A stretch of DNA of 64,000 bases from Cryptomeria japonica (taxonomy: Eukaryota > Streptophyta > Pinopsida > Cupressales > Cupressaceae), in assembly GCF_030272615.1 (NCBI RefSeq), contig NC_081412.1:342731870-342795869 (forward strand). Direction: 5' to 3'. The translations under genes and the position numbers were made by a program. How positions within the stretch are numbered: the first letter of the stretch is position 1; the number at the start of each line of letters is the position of its first letter. The notes beneath the pieces were generated by a model, which saw only the letters and a program-made list of their open reading frames with translations, made no database searches and was not told the origin of the DNA. Below, piece by piece: positions 57,294 to 64,000 of the stretch.

Positions 57294-58167
57294 AGTGGGA
57301 GTATAAGCGTATGCCAATACGTCTGGTAAAGTACAAGGAAACTAGATTGAAAGACTTTTACCACGTCAAGGAGGCAAGATGCACTAAGCCCCCCGTGGAC
57401 TTATGATATTACAACTTTTATTGACAAAGTAAAAGGGAAGATCAAGAAGGGGAGAACTAGGACTGCAAGTAGAAAAGTTCCCTTCACTATGAGTCATGAA
57501 AGAAAGGATAAAAAGATTACAAAGAAGAACAAAGTTTGCTAAGTAATTCTAAGTATCAAAAGAAGGAAAATATGAGCAGAGTGTATTCCCCCATGTTAAA
57601 GCAATCACACGTGCCTTATCGAGAGCGATTTATTTAAGGTAAGATACACCCAAGAGAGAGAAGGAAGGGAGCATGTTATCGCAAGGATTTATCCCCCAAT
57701 CGAGGTATAAACCCAAGGATAATGAACACAAAACATGAGGTAGTGTCGCTTTACTCTATGCTGTATGATAACTCATGTATATCATGTATGTATATGAATA
57801 TTATAATCTTCATTCCCCAAAGAAGGACACTACCTTAGAAGAAAGGGAAGAGAGAATGTCTTTTGAGTCAACATGAAAAGAGACAAAGAAAAGATCTCAA
57901 TGCTTTGCATCATCCCCAAGTAGATATTAAGGGAACAATAGAAGAATAGGGATACATATAGAATAATGGTCATAAAAGAGAAAGAAAGAAGAGAGAGAGA
58001 AGATCTGCAATGCTAGTATCGCTAATCTAGCATGACATCTGCCACCTGATCTTGTTGATCACTATTTCAGGAAGGTGAGCAACATGCCATAGGAGAAATA
58101 TCGAGCACACTAGATGAGCTATCACAAGATCTAAACAAGGACTATGCTCATGTTGTAAGTCACTTTG
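57294..58167. other. Non-coding 3' part of element 7
   Basis: Between the last coding remnant and the PPT. Purine-rich on the plus strand (AGAAAGAAGAGAGAGAGAAG near 57982), without RT or integrase motifs. I see no gene. Confidence 0.45.
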
Positions 58168-58425
58168 TTAGATTCTAGGAGCTAGGATTAGGCTTTGTGA
58201 AAACTCATCTGATAAATGTTTGTCCACATCAACATACTCATACTCACTACCAAAAGCATCAGGAGTTGTATTACCATTAAGAATAACATTTTCACCCATT
58301 TCTTCATCAAAGTTTAAAGAAAAAGGAGCAAGAACATGAATGGGAGTAAAAATATCACATGTTTTATGCAACTTATGATTTGGAGATGTTGGTTGAACAT
58401 CTTGCTTAGGAGAAAAGGGAATCAT
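58168..58425 (-). pseudogene. Post-protease remnant (element 7)
   Basis: 85 codons with acidic DEEMGENVILNGNTTPDAF and SEYEYVDVDKHLSDEFSQSL. A similar acidic ...SDELSR... stretch precedes RT in Tat-type Gypsy polyproteins, so the pol deletion probably starts just after it (inference). Confidence 0.4.
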
Positions 58426-58524
58426 GTCAACTGTTGGAGTCTGAGGAGATTGAGTATTTTGAGGGATAGCTTCATGAGATCAAACATGGCATCTTCGTCG
58501 GTGTTCTCTCGCACAACGATTTCA

Positions 58525-59847
58525 TCAGGTCTTAGTGGAAGATTGAGAAGGAGGAAAACTTGAACAAGTAGGAATGCTTCTCTGCTTGATAGTGGATGGT
58601 TTAAAATGAGGTCTTTTTGGTTGAACAAAAGGAGAAGCAGGAATCTTCTCTTGATAAGAAGAAGAAGGTAGAACTGCACCATAGAAAGGAGGAATATTAG
58701 ATGTAGGAAGGAGACTAGGTCCATCATGAGGAGAAGGTATAGGTCTAACCTTAGGAGGATTATTGTTGTTCTCCTTAAGAGGAGGTAAAGTCACATCCAT
58801 AGGAGTAGGTGGACAATTTTCCTTAGGAGGGATATTAGTTCTATCTGAGAGAGGAAGAAGCTCATCTTGAAGAATAATAGGAATGTCAATTGTTGACAAT
58901 CTAGGCTGACTTAAGGATAAGATCATATCATTCTTCCATTTTTGATAATATTGAAAAATAGCATTGCTCCTTGATGGAAGAGATTGAAATTGTTTAGGCC
59001 AAAAGAGATCAATAGGAACACCAGGTCTTCTTTCGGATGGATGAAATAAGCTATGGTTCACAGTTATGATTTCTCCATTGTGAGGAAATTTAAGACACTT
59101 GTGGATTGGAGAAGCAATAGCCTTCATGGAAGATAGCCAAGGATAGCCCAACTTCACATGGAATTGCTTAGAAGAAAGTATGATAACAAAGTCAACATCC
59201 AAGAATTTAGTACGAATTGCAATAGGAAGGGTGATAGAACCAATGGTAGGAGAAGAAAATCCATAAAATAACTTTACAACCACATTAGAAGAATCATATA
59301 GTGGTTTATGTAGCCATAAAGTGAAAAGATACTCTTCACTTATGAAATTAACCATGAAAGAAGGATCAATCAGGGCACCACAGCAAGGGATATCCTTAAC
59401 CTTCGCAACTATGTATAAAGGGTCATCGAGTGATCTAATGGTCTCACTAGGGCCAAATGTAATACAAGGATCCTTAGGCAAATCTTGTGTGTCTACCATA
59501 TTAACCAAGTTTGGAGCCATACAGGTGAATTCTTCAGAAGTGAGAGAATTAGGTACAATCTTAATAATTTTATAGCTATGAGATGACAAGGGATCAGTGA
59601 AAATCTTAAGGTTTTGATTAGGAGGAGCAACTAATTTATTCCCTTTATCATTCACACCTACCACGGATATAGTATTATTATCAATCAAGTCTTGAACCTT
59701 ATTTTTCAATGAAAAACATTTCTCAGTATCATGACCAGGTTGACGATGAAATTGGCAAAAGGAATTGCTATCAAAATAAGGAGATGCAAGTTTGGAAGGA
59801 TCAACTTGTTTTATAGGAGGAATTTTGATAACATTTCTATGCAACAA
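58525..59847 (-). pseudogene. Gag C-terminus, defective protease and Pro-rich tail (element 7)
   Basis: 440 open codons. Residues about 30-50: CQFHRQPGHDTEKCFSLKNK, the C-x-x-H-x-x-x-GH-x4-C gag motif of plant Gypsy elements. Residues about 155-175: CCGALIDPSFMVNFISEEYL, where the protease triad is D-P-S rather than D-[ST]-G. LGYPWLSSMKAIASPIHKCL follows (protease C-terminal block, family LGRPW). From about 270 it is Pro/Ser-rich, in the place where RT should begin. The long open frame with a changed active site is noteworthy. Confidence 0.8.
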
Positions 59848-59889
59848 CTATGACATAATACTATGCAAAGATTCATTCAAAGGAGTAAA

Positions 59890-60390
59890 CTATCTTTCTC
59901 TTTGAAAAAAATTAAAAATAGAAGGCACACATGATGTAGCACTCACATGATTGTTGTTGATTGAATCATTGAACTTGATGAAGCTTTTTGTTGGTTTGAA
60001 CTTCACAAATGGTTGTTGAACACTCTCCTCCTTATCACTTGGAGCCATAGGAGTGGATTGCTCCATTTGACTCACAACCAGTTGATAATTGTGGAGTGTT
60101 GCACACAACTATGGAAAGGAAGTAAACTTAGACAAAAGAAGTTTTTCCCTGATATCTTTTTGTAAATTAGATATCAATTTTTTTGAATATCATTATCATG
60201 TACATGAAAAGAAATTTGAGCACACAAATGCTTATATCTACCAATGAAATCAGTCACTTTTTCTTTAACACCTTATTTACAATGCATTAAATTAGTCAAA
60301 GTGATTTTAGGACCAATGTTGTTTTGAAATTGTTGGATGAAAGCATTTGCCAATTGTTGAAAAGAAGTGATAGAATAAGAGAGAGAGAAA
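59890..60390 (-). pseudogene. Gypsy gag, capsid C-terminal half (element 7)
   Basis: From 60390 leftward: WYFSLSYSITSFQQLANAFI, QFQNNIGPKITLTNLMHCK, a stop, then EKVTDFIGRYKHLCAQISFH. This is the second half of the Retrotrans_gag domain. A further 72 open codons (59890-60108) form the linker. Confidence 0.8.
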
Positions 60391-60395
60391 TACCA

Positions 60396-60917
60396 TTATA
60401 AGGCCTTATCTCTTAGTGTTCTTGTAAACGGTTTTGCAAGTAATCGTTGATCATAAGAAAAATCAGTACACAAGGTTTGGAATGTTTTGTCATGCATAAG
60501 AGGATCACCTTTTCCATTATAGAGTTTCAATTGAGGGATCTCAACATGTTTAGGTGGCATGTCTTTAACAATATCAAGAGAAAGTGGGATCGCAACATCA
60601 AAGGTCGGCACACTAAACTTGGATTGACTCATAGAATCAATCTATTGTTGTAAGGAAGACACAGTTTGAGCAAGATTGTTAATTGCCATCTCAGTAGAAG
60701 AATTGATGTAAGACATAGGTGATTGAGAAGGTGGTGTGATGTTGTGGAAAGAAGGCATGGACTGAGAATAAGGTGGTGGGACATTATAATAAGTAGGCAT
60801 TGGTGATGATTGGGTAGGAAATGGGACACTTAAAGGAGGAATAAAGTTGTTGAAGGAATTGCCCCCTTGTGTCACACTGATTGGTTGAGGAATAATAGGA
60901 ATACTCATGGAAGTCAT
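60396..60917 (-). pseudogene. Gypsy gag, Pro-rich region and capsid start (element 7)
   Basis: The Pro/Ser-rich 60642-60917 is followed by 60396-60632 with PPKHVEIPQLKLYNGKGDPL (family P-x-F-x-x-[YF]-x-G-x-x-D-P) and TFQTLCTDFSYDQRLLAKPF. A stop and a frame change separate the two pieces. Confidence 0.75.
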
Positions 60918-60992
60918 AGGTAACGATGATAGATTAAATGAAGAAGAGGGATTGATCTCATGACCTATGGTTGTAGGAATGACATTTTGAGG

Positions 60993-61412
60993 TTAAGTAG
61001 CCATGATGTTAGATGTGAAAGTAGGAATACTAGCCATAGGATTAGTCAAAGGAATAGAGAAATTGACTTGTGTTGGAGGTTTTGAGTAACCTAGGGTTTC
61101 AGCACAACTCTTGATAGGCATGACATTAGAATCAACAATATATGCAATTCCATGCAATATATCAATTTCATTCTTATCACTTTGAAGCATGCACTTAAGA
61201 CCTTCAATTAATGGAAGATCTTCACTATTAGGATATTCTTGGGACATCCATTGATGAAAGCTATCAAATTGATTGTCTAATGTAGAAAGTTGATCTAAAG
61301 AAACCCTAGTTAAAGCTTCTTCTTCATCATGAGATCCATCAATTGGCACATGATTAGGATGGGAAGAATTGACATGATCCTCATTAAAGAGGTCACCCAA
61401 ATTAGGCTCCAT
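60993..61412 (-). pseudogene. N-terminal gag (element 7)
   Basis: 139 codons starting MEPNLGDLFNEDHVNSSHPN. Acidic, with LSTLDNQFDSFHQWMSQEYP and MLQSDKNEIDILHGIAYIVD. No named domain; assigned by position before the capsid. Confidence 0.6.
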
Positions 61413-62593
61413 CTCTTCGGTAATTAAACCTTGGGAAGCCTTAATTCTAATACTTCATCTAATGGGGATAGGATAGGTAGGAATAATAGTTGTAAAACTC
61501 ATGCACTAGAGGGAAAATTTTGAATTTTGAATTGTAGAACAAAGCTTACAAAATTGAGTAATGCAAAATGTAAGAAAATAATGATTACACAATTTGAATT
61601 TTGTTGGGGGAAGAGGATGACACAATTTCCAAAAAAGAAAGGAAATTGGAATTTTAAAATTAGGGCCAAGGGAATACCACTTAATTTTAAAATTAGAATT
61701 TTTAAAATCAGGGCAGACAATTATTAACCTCTTAATTTTAAATTTTTTCTTGAAAGTTGAAATGTTGAATTTTGAAGGTATTTCCGATTCTAGAGGGATC
61801 AAAAATCGATAAAATCAGCCAATCTTATGGATTTAGGCTATTAAATATAGTCATAATAGTCTCCCAAAATTTTGGGAAAAAAGTTGAAGACTGTGCTGGG
61901 AACGCACATGGTCTGAACAAATTTTTTCAAAATTTTCAGGGATGGATATTACGATGATTTTAAAGATAACCCCCAAAAATTGGTGAATTTTATGATCTCT
62001 AGATGGGCAAAATAAAAGCACAAAGGTGAAAATAGGACCCTATTAGGGTTTTGAAAAAAAGAGGAATTGGATTGCAATTTTGAAAAGGGTCAAACCTAAT
62101 AGACAAGGACACCTTGGAAAATGTTTAGAAATCTAAATATAAATGAAATTGATTTGAAACTCACTTAAAATCCAATTAATTTTAAAAATTGGGGTTTGAT
62201 GACCTAACCACTTATTTTTAAAATTTGAATTTTGGGAAAAAAGCGGGGGAAATTGAAAATTTGAATTGTAAGATTGAAGACAAATCTGAAAACAATCAGA
62301 AATCTAAAAATTAAATGGAAATCCAATTTTTGCACAAGTTCAAGATGATTTTTAAAAATTAGGGTTTTAACAAGTACCTCTTAATTTTGTAAATTGCAAA
62401 TTGAACAATAGAAAGAGGAAATTGAATTTGATAAACAAAGCAATTTTTCAGATCTAAGATAACCACAAGCAATTTTTACAAATCACAAGTTCAATTTTAA
62501 CTTTAAAAATTAGGGTTTTTAACCACTAAGATTGCAAAAAGTTGAAACTTGTAAGTGAAGAATATGCAATGTTGTTCAAAGGAAAGAATGCAA
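61413..62593 (-). other. Leader of element 7
   Basis: AT-rich, with repeated TTTTAAAATT-type words (AATTTTAAAATTAG and close variants). No coding frame. Confidence 0.55.
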
Positions 62594-62609
62594 GATGTTA
62601 GGTTCACCA
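62594..62609 (-). promoter_or_regulatory. Primer binding site of element 7
   Basis: TGGTGAACCTAACATC on the minus strand, three bases inside the LTR; same first ten bases as element 0. Confidence 0.7.
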
Positions 62610-62612
62610 AAA

Positions 62613-63842
62613 TGTAATGGTGGGAAAATGATGAGTGATAGATCAAGAGGAAAACTACTCTTTCCCTCAAAGAAATCACTTTTCACCATTACATTAGGAA
62701 GAAGGGGATGAGATAATTCACTAGATTCAATCTATCCACACAAAGATGATAGATTGAATTTTGAATGAATTGAGAATGTTAGGATGATCCCCCTTTTCCT
62801 TGTTTGAAACGGAAAGGAAATTGATTGAATTATGTAGTGCAAAAGTGACAAAGAATTGATTATAACTTGAGATCAGAATATGGGATGAAGTTGTGCACCT
62901 GGATCTGGCAATAAAATGTCAAGACAAAGCTGCCCTGCGAATTTGAGGAAACGTTGCCCGGACTGTGGCGGGAATGTACACAATCCTCTAAAAAATCCGT
63001 GAAACAAAAAGGGTTTTTCTGCCTCTTCAAATGAAGCCTGAATTTGAAAGTACAGCTGTGCACTTGCAACCTACACACAAAAAAGAGAGGAAAATGGGTT
63101 GGGATTGGGGGTTTGTCTTTGGGTCAAACCCCAATTTTGGAATTAACCAAGCAATGAAAGAAAGTACTTGCAAGTAGATGTAAATGAAAGACTAAATTGT
63201 AAATCACCTCAATGGAGATTGTAGTAGAAATGTTGATAGAAATGCTTATGTGGAATTGAATGTTGAAATCAATCTCCTCTTCAATGGTTGAATCCTTGAC
63301 TTGAATGCAACACCTAGTCTTGAAGAAAGACTTGAGAATGCTTAATGCCGGAAAAGAATGCTTGAATGATTGGATGCTCTTGAATGCTTGATCACTTATG
63401 CAACATGACCTTATTGAAATTCCACTTATCGAACTTATGAAAATGAGAGAGGACAAATGCCCCCTTAAATACATGTGTGATGGATTTGAATTTCATCATG
63501 GGCCGACATCAAGGGAGTTTCCCACCCGAAGCACAACCCACAATGCATGCTCTAGGAAGGGTCCTGCCCCAAAATAGGGCAGGGATAGGGGTGCCATGCC
63601 CCTGTCTTGGGAGGAAAAGGGTGCCATGCCCCTATCCAAGGGGGGAGAGTGGTGTCATGCCCCTGTCCTACCCCTTTCTCTAGGATAGTATGTAGTTGGG
63701 GTGATGCAGAGGCCAAGGAAGAAGTTGTTTTCGCAAGCTGAGCAATCTTCGGTCTCAGATCAGGATAGAGGATTCGAGTTCACATGAGTGAGGACCCTAA
63801 TACAGTAAAAAATTGCTAGGGTCACAATTTTATGACACTACA
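62613..63842 (-). repeat. Right (5') LTR of element 7
   Basis: 1,230 bp, matching the left LTR. About 45 bp present near 56120-56160 of the left copy are missing here, and a short GAATGCTTGA repeat near 63340-63390 is extra. Confidence 0.92.
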
Positions 63843-63847
63843 ATTCC

Positions 63848-64000
63848 TATCTCTAGGTCAAATTCTTTTGGCTTGATAAATCTCATTGCTTTTTAACTTA
63901 ATCCCCATGACACACTCCCTTGTAGTACAACCATCATCTTTTTGGCAAAATTATTTTCAAATACAATGTAATTGGACTGCCTACAATTCATGTCTCATAG
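63848..64000 (-). pseudogene. Continuation of the coding remnant left of element 7
   Basis: The minus strand reads YIVFENNFAKKMMVVLQGSV and AMRFIKPKEFDLEIG, continuing through the TSD into the remnant at 55149-56050. Unrecognised. It runs off the window edge. Confidence 0.4.

Larger units (their letters stand above)
56056..63842 (-). mobile_element. Element 7: gag-protease-only Ty3/Gypsy element, TSD ATTCC
   Basis: LTRs 56056-57278 and 62613-63842, with ATTCC at 56051-56055 and 63843-63847. The PBS shares ten bases with element 0. A PPT lies next to the left LTR. The 5.3 kb internal region codes for gag and a protease-like region, then a Pro-rich tail. RT, RNase H and integrase are absent, although both ends are complete. 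Confidence 0.93.

Noticed and set aside
1-64000. CRISPR arrays, tRNA, rRNA or bacterial operons
   Set aside because: No spaced palindromic repeats, cloverleaf or rRNA-like sequence noticed; the content is plant retrotransposons.

Overview
The window looks like plant nuclear DNA from an intergenic, repeat-dense part of a large genome. The signs are plant-type Ty1/Copia and Ty3/Gypsy LTR retrotransposons with 0.8-1.5 kb LTRs, plant initiator-Met-type primer binding sites, and deep nesting of elements. A conifer-like or other large-genome plant is plausible, but the sequence does not settle the species. I see no intact host gene, no rRNA or tRNA gene and nothing bacterial. Almost every coding region is transposon-derived and broken.

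Layout from left to right. (1) 1-6625: a minus-strand Gypsy-type element running off the left edge, with a 1.25 kb LTR, a 2 kb leader and one long open frame of 894 codons. (2) 6626-8526: an older Copia-type LTR remnant split by a solo-LTR candidate (7134-8082). (3) 8532-17521: element 1, a full-length minus-strand Copia element with target-site duplication (TSD) AACTT. Its right LTR has grown to 3.1 kb by tandem duplication that includes flanking DNA. (4) 17527-21458: decayed coding-like DNA, including a plant-mobile-domain remnant and an LTR-like promoter region. (5) 21459-25965: a decayed minus-strand Gypsy element with gag, protease, an RNase H-like domain and a truncated RT. (6) 25966-28499: decayed, unrecognised DNA. 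(7) 28500-55148: a nest of three related elements that carry no polymerase. Element 4 (plus, 28500-43110) has element 5 (minus, 35061-42973, TSD ACCGA) inside its right LTR. Element 5 has a Gypsy solo LTR (41431-42713, TSD ATACT) inside its own right LTR. Element 3 (minus, 43111-55148) is interrupted by element 2, a full-length plus-strand Copia element (45980-53708, TSD GTTTT). (8) 55149-64000: Gypsy-like coding remnants interrupted by element 7, a minus-strand gag-protease-only Gypsy element (56056-63842, TSD ATTCC).

The most interesting content is the family formed by elements 3, 4 and 5. Each has (or had) a coiled-coil gag-like ORF1 with a four-knuckle zinc array. Each also has a large ORF2 (about 1,100 codons where complete) that I do not recognise but which shares clear sequence blocks in all three copies. 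No RT, RNase H, protease or integrase is visible in any of them. Their PBS, paired polypurine tracts and LTR motifs match those of the Copia elements in the same window, which suggests they are (or were) mobilised in trans by Copia proteins.
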